The notes beneath the pieces are model-generated. The model was not told the DNA's origin. It worked only from the letters and a program-made list of their open reading frames with translations, and did no database searches. From Mobilicoccus sp032100225 (GTDB lineage Bacteria > Actinomycetota > Actinomycetes > Actinomycetales > Dermatophilaceae), in assembly GCA_032100225.1 (NCBI GenBank), contig DAMDJY010000012.1:1-34114 (forward strand): a DNA stretch of 34,114 nt, read 5' to 3'. Shown in pieces: positions 24,613 to 32,483 of the stretch (positions within the stretch are counted from its first letter, which is position 1; each line of letters begins with the position of its first letter). The position numbers and the translations under genes are program-made.

Positions 24613-24647
24613 ACTGTGGGGCCCGCCGTCACGGCGGGCCCCACAGT
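24613..24647. terminator. Perfect 16-bp hairpin after the subtilase gene
   Basis: The arms 24613-24628 and 24632-24647 are exact reverse complements around a 3-nt loop. It lies 70 bp after the subtilase stop and 6 bp from the 3' end of tRNA-Leu on the other strand, so it can end both transcripts. Confidence 0.85.
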
Positions 24648-24653
24648 GTTGCG

Positions 24654-24735
24654 TGCGGAAGAAGGGACTTGAACCCTCACGCCCGAAGGCACAGGAACCT
24701 AAATCCTGCGTGTCTGCCAATTCCACCACTCCCGC
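24654..24735 (-). tRNA. tRNA-Leu (anticodon TAG)
   Basis: An 82-nt gene with a long variable arm. Acceptor arms GCGGGAG and CTTCCGC pair with one G-U. The anticodon stem CAGGA/TCCTG holds the loop TTTAGGT, so the anticodon is TAG. T-arm GAGGG-TTCAAGT-CCCTT is typical. CCA is not encoded (the bases after A73 are CGC). Confidence 0.95.
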
Positions 24736-24745
24736 ATCGGTCGCC

Positions 24746-24751
24746 AGAGTA
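24746..24751 (-). promoter_or_regulatory. -10-like TACTCT upstream of tRNA-Leu
   Basis: On the minus strand TACTCT ends 10 nt before the tRNA 5' end. No clear -35 is seen. Confidence 0.45.
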
Positions 24752-24830
24752 TCGCCGCAGCCCGCGTTCACGTGGAATCGAGCAGGATGTGGCCGGGAAC
24801 AGGGTGCGATCAGGCGGCGCCAGGGCGCGA

Positions 24831-25316
24831 TCAGGCCGGTGCGGTGGGCAGCTCGACGTCGAGAGTCGTGGCGAGGGAGGCGACGTGCCCCTTGGCCCGC
24901 ACGTTGTACTTGGCCACCTCGATCCGGCCCTCCTCGTCGACGACGAATGTCGACCGGATCACCCCGACGACCTTTTTGCCGTACATCGTCTTCTCGCCGA
25001 ACGCGCCGTAGGCCGTGAGGACTTCCTTGTCGGGGTCCGAGAGCAGCGGGAACGTCAGGGACTCCTTCTCGACGAACCGGGCGAGCTTCTCGGGGGCGTC
25101 GGGGGAGATGCCGTACACGGCGTATCCGGCGGCGGCGAACGGCTCGAGGTTGTCGCGGAAGTCGCAGGCCTGGGTGGTGCAGCCCGGCGTCATCGCCGCG
25201 GGGTAGGCGTAGAGGACGACCTTGCGGCGGCGCAGATCCGCGAGATGGACCTGTTCGCCCCGGTCGGAGGTCAAGGTGAAGTCGGGGGCGATCTCGCCCG
25301 GTTCGAGTCGGGTCAT
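24831..25316 (-). CDS. bcp: Thioredoxin-dependent thiol peroxidase (BCP-type peroxiredoxin)
   Basis: Protein of 161 residues that reduces hydrogen peroxide and organic hydroperoxides using thioredoxin. The peroxidatic Cys lies in AMTPGCTTQACDFRD, with the resolving Cys five residues later, the usual layout of 2-Cys BCP/PrxQ. Other marks: IAPDFTLTSDRGEQV at the start, VYGISPDAPEKLARF, FPLLSDPDKEV, and STFVVDEEGRI. Start ATG at 25316 has AGGAGG 10 nt upstream; the in-frame extension to 25355 is not supported. Divergent from the DUF3618 gene, a common actinobacterial arrangement. No signal peptide, so cytoplasmic. Confidence 0.95.
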   Translation of the reverse strand: MTRLEPGEIAPDFTLTSDRGEQVHLADLRRRKVVLYAYPAAMTPGCTTQACDFRDNLEPFAAAGYAVYGISPDAPEKLARFVEKESLTFPLLSDPDKEVLTAYGAFGEKTMYGKKVVGVIRSTFVVDEEGRIEVAKYNVRAKGHVASLATTLDVELPTAPA

Positions 25317-25475
25317 GGGGCGTGTCCTCCTGCAAAGTGGGGGCCGACGTGTCACCTGATGGGACGCGCGGGTCGGGCTTAGGTTATCGTCGCCAGGGAC
25401 CCGAAATCGCCTGGCCGCGACGCACCGAGCACGACGTGCGTCCCGGCTGCCCGCACTGCCGAGAAGGAGCCGTCG

Positions 25476-25742
25476 ATGAGCGCCAAGGACACCCGGTCAC
25501 TGGACGAGATCGAGAAGGACATCGCGCGTCACCGCGACAACCTGGCCGCGACGATCGACGAGCTGGCGTTCCGCGTCAAGCCCGCCAACATCGCCAAGCG
25601 CCAGGCCAGCGAGGCCAAGAGCACCCTGGTGCAGGCCACGCACAACGACGACGGCTCGATGCGCTACGGCGTCATCGGCGGCGCCGCGGGGGTGGCGATC
25701 CTCCTTCTGACGGTCGCGATCGCCCGACGCGTCCGTGGCTGA
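25476..25742 (+). CDS. DUF3618 family membrane protein
   Basis: Small protein of 88 residues. The N-terminal half matches DUF3618: SLDEIEKDIARHRDNLAATIDELAFRVKPANIAKRQ, an amphipathic helical region. The C-terminal half ends in one predicted membrane segment (GVIGGAAGVAILLLTVAIA) and a basic tail (RRVRG), which suggests an inner-membrane protein with its N-terminus in the cytoplasm. Function is unknown. AAGGAG lies 8 nt before ATG 25476. The 3' end overlaps the remnant of a GroES-like gene by 8 nt, so the two were once co-translated. Confidence 0.9.
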   Translation: MSAKDTRSLDEIEKDIARHRDNLAATIDELAFRVKPANIAKRQASEAKSTLVQATHNDDGSMRYGVIGGAAGVAILLLTVAIARRVRG

Positions 25743-25928
25743 CGCTGCTGCCGAGAGCGCCGCGCATCTGCCCATCCGGATGCTGCACGACCGCGTGTTG
25801 CTGCAGCACGATGACTCCACGGTGAACGTCAGACCGGCGGCGCCCTGCTGATCCATGCGACCGCCGGCCTGGGCACGTGGCTCACCTGAGCCTCGGTCAT
25901 CGCCACCGCTGCGCACGTTTGCCAGGTC
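25735..25928 (+). pseudogene. Decayed GroES-like co-chaperone gene
   Basis: From GTG 25735 the first frame reads LPIRMLHDRVLLQHDDSTV and stops at 25851. The second frame continues from about 25830 as TGGALLIHATAGLGTWLT and meets TGA at 25887. Beyond it the same frame reads ASVIATAAHVCQV. Laid end to end, these match the GroES-fold order LHDRV ... GGI-x-IPATA ... RLxWAxVVAVGxxVRxV, with the TGA where a Trp codon (TGG) is expected. So there is one frameshift, one nonsense change and loss of the 3' third, cut off by the hairpin at 25939. Its place after bcp and DUF3618 fits the GroES family gene found there in related actinobacteria. No function is expected. Confidence 0.65.
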
Positions 25929-25938
25929 ACGCACCACG

Positions 25939-25978
25939 ACGAAACCCCTGAACCGAGCATTCGGCGCAGGGGTTTCGT
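25939..25978. terminator. Hairpin between the GroES-like remnant and kbl
   Basis: A 12-bp perfect stem (25939-25950 with 25967-25978) enclosing ccga/tcgg. It lies 15 bp after the kbl stop on the minus strand and can terminate the tdh-kbl operon. In the minus direction it contains AAACCCC and so no T-run. Confidence 0.8.
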
Positions 25979-25993
25979 GCTGTGAGGGCGGGG

Positions 25994-27184
<1,191 letters not shown>

Positions 27185-27305
27185 CGGATCTCCTAGCGAA
27201 GCAGGGGAGCGGCCCGTCGTGTCGTGGGCCGGGGGAGGGGGAATCAGCGGAGCGGGAGTCGGCAGCGAAGAGGTCAGCCAGCGGCGAGCCGCCATGACAG
27301 GCGGG

Positions 27306-28352
27306 TCAGAGCACGCCGGCGATGTCGAGGACGACCTTGCCCACGTCGCCGGAGCGGGCGGCCTCCCACGCCTTGGGCCATTCCTCCAGCGGAACGGTGT
27401 GGGTGATGACGGAGCTGACCGTCTCGCGCAGCAGCGGGCTGGTCTGCATCATCGCGCTGGCGGCGTACCAGGTCTCGAACATCTCCCGGCCGTAGATGCC
27501 CTTGATCGTGAGCATGTGGGTGACGACCTTGCCGAAGTCCACGTCGAAGCCGGACTTGGGCAGGCCTAGCAGCGCGATGTGGCCGCCGTGGTTCATGTTC
27601 TCGATGCCCTCGCGCAGGGCAGCCGGGTTGCCGGACATCTCGAGCGCGATGTCGAACCCCTCGGTCATCCCCAGCGCCTTCTGCGCCTCGTGGATGCGCG
27701 TGGAGGCGACGTTGACGACCATGTCGGCACCGGCCTTCTTGGCCAGGTCGAGCCGGTAGTCGGAGACGTCGGTGACGACGACGAACCGCGCCCCGGCGTG
27801 GCGGGCGATGGCCGTGGCCATGACGCCGATCGGACCTGCACCCGTGATGAGCACGTCCTCACCGACGAGCGGGAACATCAGCGCGGTGTGCGTGGCGTTG
27901 CCCAGCGGGTCGAACACGGCACCGACCTCGGGGCGCATGTCGTCGGGTTGCACCCACACGTTGGTGGCGGGGATGGAGACGTACTCGGCGAATGCGCCGT
28001 CGCGGTTGACGCCCACGCTCCTGACGTTGATGCACATCTGGCGGCGCCCGGCGCGGCAGTTGCGGCACGTGCCGCACACGACGTGGCCCTCACCGGAGGC
28101 CTTCTGGCCCACGCGGCAGGACGTGACGTCGGCGCCCACCTCGACGATCTCGCCGAAGAACTCGTGTCCGATGATCATCGGCACGTTCACCTGCGAGGCG
28201 GCCCAGTCGTCCCACTGCTCGAGGTGCAAATCGGTGCCGCACAGGCCCGCTGCATGCACCTTGATGAGGACATCGTCGGGGCCGCACACCGGCATCGGCG
28301 CGTCGATGAGCTGCAGGCCTGGGCCTGCGTGAGTCTTGGCGATAGCCCGCAT
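27306..28352 (-). CDS. tdh: L-threonine 3-dehydrogenase
   Basis: Zinc-dependent medium-chain dehydrogenase of 348 residues that oxidises L-threonine to 2-amino-3-ketobutyrate with NAD. Catalytic zinc ligands: Cys38 in AAGLCGTDLHL and the His-Glu pair in IIGHEFFGE. Structural zinc: four Cys in VVCGTCRNCRAGRRQMC. The NAD fold has GAGPIGVMA and an Asp in VVTDVSDYR that favours NAD over NADP. It resembles E. coli Tdh throughout, including DPLGNATHTAL. ATG at 28352 has AAGGAGA 7 nt upstream. First gene of the tdh-kbl operon. A 7-10-7 inverted repeat lies in the upstream region and may be an operator. Confidence 0.95.
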   Translation of the reverse strand: MRAIAKTHAGPGLQLIDAPMPVCGPDDVLIKVHAAGLCGTDLHLEQWDDWAASQVNVPMIIGHEFFGEIVEVGADVTSCRVGQKASGEGHVVCGTCRNCRAGRRQMCINVRSVGVNRDGAFAEYVSIPATNVWVQPDDMRPEVGAVFDPLGNATHTALMFPLVGEDVLITGAGPIGVMATAIARHAGARFVVVTDVSDYRLDLAKKAGADMVVNVASTRIHEAQKALGMTEGFDIALEMSGNPAALREGIENMNHGGHIALLGLPKSGFDVDFGKVVTHMLTIKGIYGREMFETWYAASAMMQTSPLLRETVSSVITHTVPLEEWPKAWEAARSGDVGKVVLDIAGVL

Positions 28353-28374
28353 CGTTCGTCTCCTTGTGGGTGAG

Positions 28375-28398
28375 TCCGAGTCAACGGTAGAACTCGGA
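28375..28398 (-). promoter_or_regulatory. Inverted repeat with -10-like TACCGT upstream of tdh
   Basis: TCCGAGT (28375-28381) and ACTCGGA (28392-28398) flank a 10-nt centre. On the minus strand the centre contains TACCGT (28389-28384), a possible -10 for tdh, 31 nt before the ATG. It could be an operator over the promoter or a leader stem. Confidence 0.35.
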
Positions 28399-28488
28399 TA
28401 CCGGGCCTCGTGGGCGTTCGGCCAAATGCCCGACCCTGGTTGCGTAGGGCGGTGGCCAGCAGATTTCCTGGCTGCGGTGCACCTCGTG

Positions 28489-28494
28489 TAAAGT
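28489..28494 (+). promoter_or_regulatory. -10-like TAAAGT upstream of tRNA-Lys
   Basis: TAAAGT ends 13 nt before the tRNA 5' end. TTCCTG at 28465-28470 is a weak -35 candidate at 18 bp. Confidence 0.5.
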
Positions 28495-28507
28495 TCTTCT
28501 TCGTTGC

Positions 28508-28583
<76 letters not shown>

Positions 28584-28589
28584 CCGAAG

Positions 28590-28613
28590 AAGGGCTCCGC
28601 GCGCGGGGCCCTT
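28590..28613 (+). terminator. Terminator of tRNA-Lys
   Basis: An 11-bp GC-rich stem (28590-28600 with 28603-28613, one T-G pair, so the real loop is somewhat larger), followed by tcttc. It lies 7 bp after the encoded CCA. Confidence 0.7.
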
Positions 28614-28618
28614 TCTTC

Positions 28619-29049
28619 ATGCCCTCGTTCGGTGAGGGTGGCGAGGCACAGTCTCGCAGCCTCGTGACGTCTCATCATGCGGACACCACTGTTCGCGTGT
28701 TCAGGACGCCTGACCTGTGTGCGGCCCCCCGGTGGCCCGAGCGTCTCGAGTCGTCTTGTCCGGGACGGGGATACGACTCCGTGTCAGGGATACATGACAC
28801 GACGCCGACAGTCCTTCCCAGGTCCGACCGACCGGCTCCATGATCCGTGAAAGGCGTTGGAGGGCAGCTGGTTCGGGTGTGCGGGCCGGTCGAGTCGATA
28901 CCTGATCGTCACCCGCTTGCACTTCGTGTTGTGACGGGCGACCTGGACGCCTGTCGTACTCTTGCGAAAGCGCCGTCCTGGGGAGGCAAATCGACCCGAA
29001 GGTCGAGGGAGATCGGCGCGAGAGCTACCGACTACAGGGGGGAACAACC
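28619..29049. other. 431-bp stretch without a recognised gene
   Basis: Neither strand has a reading frame with a ribosome site and recognisable product. The visible elements are a 7-bp inverted repeat at 28780-28801, a possible -10 (TACTCT, 28957-28962) about 90 bp before the next gene, and its Shine-Dalgarno sequence at about 29035-29043. No direct repeat of the tRNA-Lys 3' end was found that would mark an integration site. Confidence 0.6.
28780..28801. repeat. 7-bp inverted repeat CGTGTCA-8-TGACACG
   Basis: CGTGTCA (28780-28786) and TGACACG (28795-28801) with an 8-nt spacer (gggataca). It may be a regulator site for the ORFan at 29050 or a small hairpin; no partner is known. Confidence 0.4.
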
Positions 29050-29379
29050 ATGTCGAACAACGTCACGGTGTGTGGGGGAATCATCGACCAGCGCGGGATG
29101 TCGGCAGGCCAGCGGTTCGAAGTGGCCTGCGTCGTCCGTGCAGGTTGGTGGGACTGCTACGGCTTGTTCATCAACCAGATCGTCGACCTGTCCGAGGCCG
29201 GCCTGACGCCTGCGTCGCTCGAGGCGCTCGCTCTGGATCTGGAGGAGGCCGGGTACCCGGCACACGCCGCGGCCACGCGATCGGCGATCCACCCGGCCTC
29301 GCCCACTGCGGCCGTGGCCGATCAGGTCCGGCTTCGAGCCGGTGCCCGCGCCTGCCACGGCGTGCGCGCCACCGTGTGA
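29050..29379 (+). CDS. Hypothetical protein (ORFan), 109 residues
   Basis: I do not recognise this protein. Its start is credible: ATG 29050 has a strong AGGGGGGAA Shine-Dalgarno sequence 6 nt upstream. The N-terminal half (CGGIIDQRGMSAGQRFEVACVVRAGWWDCYGLFINQIVDL) has three Cys and a Trp pair and looks like a small folded unit. Residues 50-75 (PASLEALALDLEEAGYPAHAAATRSAI) form a likely helix. There is no signal peptide or membrane segment. It lies alone between the gene-poor stretch after tRNA-Lys and two hairpins. It could be an accessory gene. It could also be a chance frame in GC-rich DNA, but the ribosome site argues against that. Confidence 0.55.
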   Translation: MSNNVTVCGGIIDQRGMSAGQRFEVACVVRAGWWDCYGLFINQIVDLSEAGLTPASLEALALDLEEAGYPAHAAATRSAIHPASPTAAVADQVRLRAGARACHGVRATV

Positions 29380-29396
29380 CGCCGACCTTGCAGCAG

Positions 29397-29418
29397 TGAC
29401 GACCGTCACCGGTCGTCA
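29397..29418. terminator. First of two tandem hairpins after the ORFan
   Basis: tgacgacc (29397-29404) pairs with ggtcgtca (29411-29418), loop of 6 nt. The word cagcagtgac occurs on both sides (29391-29400 and 29417-29426), overlapping the hairpin. Confidence 0.5.
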
Positions 29419-29431
29419 GCAGTGACCGAAA

Positions 29432-29469
29432 CGCAGAGCCCGCATCCTCGTCAGGATGCGGGCTCTGCG
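29432..29469. terminator. Perfect 17-bp hairpin between convergent genes
   Basis: The arms 29432-29448 and 29453-29469 are exact reverse complements with a 4-nt loop (cgtc). It lies between the ORFan (plus) and the copC-like gene (minus). There is no T-tract. Confidence 0.85.
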
Positions 29470-29513
29470 CAGTTCGGGGGTGCCGGCGCCGTGCTCACCG
29501 GCCACGTCACGCG

Positions 29514-30113
29514 TCAGTGGCGGTGCCTGGTCATGAAGAAGATCGCGGCTCCGACCGCTGCCACGAGCAGGACGGCCACGCCGGTGAGGGCGTACATCCA
29601 CGTGTTGGCGGCCTCCTCGCGTTCAGGGACGGACGGCTGTGTCGTCGCCCTCGGGGCTGGAGTCTGTGTGCCGTCCGACGCTGTGCCGGGCGCGACCGGC
29701 ATCGCAGTATCGGTCGTCGAGCCGGTGGCGGCAGGTGGTCCTGCGGTGAAGGCGAGGGTTCCGGCGACGGGGTGGCCGTCTTTGCTGACGATGCGGTAGC
29801 GCACCTCGACGGCGCCGTCGGGGACCTCTGCGGGGATCGGCACGGTCAGCGTCGCGCCCTTGACGCCCGGGGTCTGCGGCCGGGCGATGTCCTTCGCGTC
29901 GGAGACGACGGCCTGCGCGAAGTTGGGGTCGATCTCCTCGTTGAACACGAGCGTGACCGACTCGGGCATGGCCGCGAGCGTCGCGCCGTTCTCGGGGGTC
30001 GAGGAGACGAGGTCCGAATGTGCGTGGGCTGCCGGGGCAAGACCCATGAGCAGGGTCAGGCCGAGCAGGAACGCCATCAGGAGACTCGTCAGGGCAGATC
30101 GGTTGCTACGCAC
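29514..30113 (-). CDS. CopC-domain copper resistance protein, membrane-anchored
   Basis: Protein of 199 residues. Signal peptide to AHA at residue 31, so the mature protein begins with His32 (HSDLVSSTPENGATL), the N-terminal Cu(II) ligand of CopC proteins. The second His is in SKDGHPVAG. The domain has the usual beta-sandwich strands (PESVTLVFNEEIDP, VEVRYRIVS, LAFTAG). After a Thr/Pro-rich linker comes one C-terminal membrane helix (TWMYALTGVAVLLVAAVGAAIFF) and a basic-His tail. It probably binds copper at the outer membrane face. No copD-like partner lies beside it. The start was set at GTG 30113, with AGGA 7 nt upstream; the longer frame to 30185 adds a Cys-rich stretch without a signal. 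Confidence 0.9.
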   Translation of the reverse strand: MRSNRSALTSLLMAFLLGLTLLMGLAPAAHAHSDLVSSTPENGATLAAMPESVTLVFNEEIDPNFAQAVVSDAKDIARPQTPGVKGATLTVPIPAEVPDGAVEVRYRIVSKDGHPVAGTLAFTAGPPAATGSTTDTAMPVAPGTASDGTQTPAPRATTQPSVPEREEAANTWMYALTGVAVLLVAAVGAAIFFMTRHRH

Positions 30114-30296
30114 CTTTCCATCCTGGCACGCGGGCCCGCAGAGACGGCCCATCGTGCGGGCCGTGCCCCTCATGGGGTGTGCCACACGTGCGGTGGCGAA
30201 CGATTTGGCAGCGTCTGTGGCAGCGATCTGGCTGCAATCACGACCACATCGACGCCACAGGCGCTGCCAGAGCTGAACGCCGAACCAGTCAACGAA

Positions 30297-30330
30297 CGAG
30301 GGCCCCTGATCTCGCGATCAGGGGCCCTCG
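30297..30330 (-). terminator. Perfect 14-bp hairpin downstream of tRNA-His
   Basis: The arms 30297-30310 and 30317-30330 are exact reverse complements with loop ctcgcg. It starts 3 bp from the encoded CCA of tRNA-His. Confidence 0.8.
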
Positions 30331-30333
30331 TGG

Positions 30334-30410
30334 TGGGGTGAGTGACGGGACTTGAACCCGCGGCCACCTGGACCACAACCAGGTGCTCTACCAGCTGAGC
30401 TACACCCACC
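30334..30410 (-). tRNA. tRNA-His (anticodon GTG), CCA encoded
   Basis: Acceptor GTGGGTG pairs with CACTCAC (one G-U). The anticodon stem CCTGG/CCAGG holds the loop TTGTGGT, so the anticodon is GTG. The extra 5' G (30410) opposite C73 (30337) is the identity mark of tRNA-His. CCA is encoded at 30336-30334. Confidence 0.96.
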
Positions 30411-30471
30411 ATGCACGGCAGACGATGTTCTCGTTTGGCTGCGCGGCGACCATCGTACCTGCTTTTGGACA

Positions 30472-30485
30472 GTGGTCATGACCAC
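30472..30485. promoter_or_regulatory. Perfect 14-bp palindrome GTGGTCATGACCAC (DasR/NagR-like site)
   Basis: The palindrome has no spacer, so it is more likely a protein site than an RNA hairpin. Its TGGTC-GACCA half-sites match the dre element of DasR/NagR (GntR family) as I recall it; only the central TA is AT here. It lies 62 bp upstream of tRNA-His and 38 bp past the orn stop. Confidence 0.4.
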
Positions 30486-30523
30486 GGGTCTGCAGGGCGG
30501 TGGAAGCAGGGTTCCGCCAGGGG

Positions 30524-31153
30524 TTACAGCTCGCGGCGCCACGCGGTGTGACGTGCGCCGATCTCCTTGGCAGTGGCGGAATCCGGGCCGGGCTGGGGGA
30601 CGAACACGGCCTCGCGGTAGTAGCGGAGCTCGGCGACGCTGTCCTTGATGTCGGCCAGCGCGCGGTGTCCGCCGTTCTTCTCCGGGGCGTGGTGGAACAC
30701 CCGCGGGTACCAACGGCGGGAGAGTTCCTTGATGGAGGACACGTCGATGTTGCGGTAGTGCAGGTGCCCCTCCAGCTCGGGCATGTCACGCACGAGGAAC
30801 ATGCGGTCGGTGCCGACCGTGTTGCCACCGAGCGGCGACTTGCGGGGCGTCGGCGCGTGCTCACGCACGTAGGCGAGGACCTCCGCCTCCGCCTCGGCCA
30901 TGGTCACGCCGTTCTCGAGCTCCGTCAGCAGTCCGCTGTCGGTGTGCATGGTGCGCACGAAGTCGCCCATCTGCTCGAGGGCGGCCGGCTCCGGACGGAT
31001 GATGACGTCGATGCCGTCGCCGACGGGGCGCAGCTCGTAGTCGGTCACGAGAGCGGCGACCTCGATGAGGGCGTCGTTCTCAATATCCAGGCCGGTCATC
31101 TCGCAATCGATCCAGATGATGCGTTCGTTGGCGGGGTCTGTGGGCTTCGACAC
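30524..31153 (-). CDS. orn: Oligoribonuclease
   Basis: DEDDh 3'-5' exoribonuclease of 209 residues that degrades 2-5 nt RNAs, including pGpG, to mononucleotides. Motif I is Asp16 and Glu18 in IIWIDCEMTGLD. Later come GNTVGTDRMFLVRDMPEL, HYRNIDVSSIKELSRRW (motif II region) and HRALADIKDSVAELRYYRE (motif III His and Asp). Start was set at GTG 31153: homology begins a few residues later and TAGAGT ends 7 nt upstream, so it is probably leaderless. The very long upstream frame on this strand is only the shadow of the PrsW gene. Divergent from the PrsW gene by 84 bp. Confidence 0.96.
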   Translation of the reverse strand: MSKPTDPANERIIWIDCEMTGLDIENDALIEVAALVTDYELRPVGDGIDVIIRPEPAALEQMGDFVRTMHTDSGLLTELENGVTMAEAEAEVLAYVREHAPTPRKSPLGGNTVGTDRMFLVRDMPELEGHLHYRNIDVSSIKELSRRWYPRVFHHAPEKNGGHRALADIKDSVAELRYYREAVFVPQPGPDSATAKEIGARHTAWRREL

Positions 31154-31160
31154 GATCGCC

Positions 31161-31166
31161 ACTCTA
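31161..31166 (-). promoter_or_regulatory. -10-like TAGAGT of a probable leaderless promoter (orn)
   Basis: On the minus strand TAGAGT ends 7 nt before GTG 31153, with no Shine-Dalgarno sequence. Confidence 0.55.
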
Positions 31167-31237
31167 GAGCGAAGGAGAGTGTTCACCTTGCTCACGTAGG
31201 CTTCGCGATCTGCACTCGCGACTCCGGAAGGCCCGAC

Positions 31238-32413
31238 ATGTCCATGCCGACGCCCAGGCCGGGCCCCTTCGCCACACCAGTCCCGGCCGGATACGTGCCC
31301 CCGTCGGGGCCCCACAATGCGACGCACCGTCCGATGTTGCGGCGCTGGCTTGCCACCGGTGCGTTCGTCCTGCTGTTCCTCGCCGGTGGGGCGATCATGG
31401 CGGGGGTGATGGGCCTGGAACTCGGCCTGCAGGTGGCGTTGCAGGCCATGCTCGTCGCGCTGATCCCGCTGGCCGTGGTCGTCCCGGCGTTCCTGTGGCT
31501 CGACCGGCACGAGGCCGAACCGACGAGTTCGCTGGTCGTGGCCTTCTTCTGGGGCGCGCTGGTCGCGACGGCGATCTCGCTGCTGATCAACAGCACCGCA
31601 GCGCAGATCCTCGCCGAGCTGGGATTCGACCCGCAGGTGGCTGCCGCCGTCGCGGTCGCGCCCATCGTCGAGGAGACCACCAAGGGTCTCGGCATCCTCG
31701 TGATCCTCGTGATGCGGCGCAGTGAGTTCGACGGCGTCCTCGATGGGGTGGTCTACGCCGGCATCATCGCGGCGGGGTTTGCCTTCGGCGAGAACATCCT
31801 CTACCTCGGCCAGTCCATCCTCGAAGGCGGAACGCCCGCGCTGGCGCTCACGTTCGTGCTCCGCGGACTCATGTCGCCGTTCGCCCACCCGCTGTTCACG
31901 ATGTGGACCGGCGTCGGGATCGGGATGCTCGTCACCGGCCGCACGGCGCTGCGGGTGCTCGCGCCGTTCGCCGGACTGCTGCTCGCGATGGCTCTGCACG
32001 CGATGTGGAACGCCGGCTCGACCTTCGGGTTCGCCGGCTGGGTGGGCTCCTACCTGCTCGTGCAGGTGCCGATCTTCGTCGCGGCCATCCTCTTCGCGCT
32101 GTGGATCCACCGCCGCGAGGACGCGATCACGACCGCTCACCTGCAGCACTACGCGCGACTCGGAGTGCTGAACGAGGCCGACCTCGCGATGCTCAGCGCT
32201 GCGCCGCGCCGCAAGGCGGCTCTGACGTGGGCTGCGCGCGCCGGCGGTCGGCCGATGAAGCGCGCTATGCGCGACTTTCAGGACGACGCAATCGAACTCG
32301 CGTACTTGCGGGCGCGTCAGGTGCGCGGTCGGGGCGGCCCAGGCGTGACCATGGAGGAGCGCCACCTCGTGGAGTCGACCCTCCGTGCGAAAGCCGCGTT
32401 CACCGTCCGTTAA
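31238..32413 (+). CDS. PrsW family intramembrane metalloprotease
   Basis: Membrane protein of 391 residues. A Pro-rich cytoplasmic N-terminus of about 45 residues precedes roughly eight hydrophobic segments. The PrsW glutamate and histidine motifs are present: VEETTKG (Glu145-Glu146, Lys149), FAFGENILY, SPFAHPLFTMWTG and ALHAMWN. These form the putative metal site in the membrane. In Bacillus, PrsW cuts the anti-sigma factor RsiW; the substrate here is unknown and no anti-sigma gene is nearby. The C-terminal 80 residues are basic and cytoplasmic. GGAAGG lies 6 nt before ATG 31238. A TAGGCT at 31197-31202 could be its -10. Confidence 0.9.
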   Translation: MSMPTPRPGPFATPVPAGYVPPSGPHNATHRPMLRRWLATGAFVLLFLAGGAIMAGVMGLELGLQVALQAMLVALIPLAVVVPAFLWLDRHEAEPTSSLVVAFFWGALVATAISLLINSTAAQILAELGFDPQVAAAVAVAPIVEETTKGLGILVILVMRRSEFDGVLDGVVYAGIIAAGFAFGENILYLGQSILEGGTPALALTFVLRGLMSPFAHPLFTMWTGVGIGMLVTGRTALRVLAPFAGLLLAMALHAMWNAGSTFGFAGWVGSYLLVQVPIFVAAILFALWIHRREDAITTAHLQHYARLGVLNEADLAMLSAAPRRKAALTWAARAGGRPMKRAMRDFQDDAIELAYLRARQVRGRGGPGVTMEERHLVESTLRAKAAFTVR

Positions 32414-32416
32414 CCT

Positions 32417-32422
32417 TATAGA
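32417..32422 (+). promoter_or_regulatory. -10-like TATAGA in an AT-rich patch before the NRPS gene
   Basis: The stretch 32410-32434 is the most AT-rich piece nearby (ttaaccttatagacgctcta). It holds TATAGA and a small TAGA-cgc-TCTA inverted repeat (32419-32429), about 62 bp before ATG 32484. Confidence 0.4.
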
Positions 32423-32483
32423 CGCTCTAAATTTCCCTGGTACGCCCTCTCAGCCGGCTCGAGCACGGCGAAAGGTGTCATAC

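Noticed and set aside
22392..24692. 766-codon open frame antisense to the subtilase
   Set aside because: Arg/Asp/Gly-rich shadow frame typical of high-GC DNA. The sense frame has a complete catalytic triad.
25735..25851. 38-codon frame as a real small protein
   Set aside because: It reads as the start of a GroES-like protein that continues in another frame, so it is better explained as a remnant.
27185..27295. N-terminal extension of kbl from the ATG at 27295
   Set aside because: It adds 37 Pro-rich residues without homology, and the ATG at 27184 has a good Shine-Dalgarno sequence.
27185..28500. Riboswitch (glycine or threonine related) in the tdh-kbl region
   Set aside because: The tdh leader is short and holds only one inverted repeat; the kbl leader of 121 bp shows no conserved glycine-aptamer pattern that I can recognise.
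30524..32365. Long minus-strand open frame covering the PrsW gene and orn
   Set aside because: Only the orn part (up to 31153) resembles a protein. The rest is the antisense shadow of the PrsW gene in GC-rich DNA.
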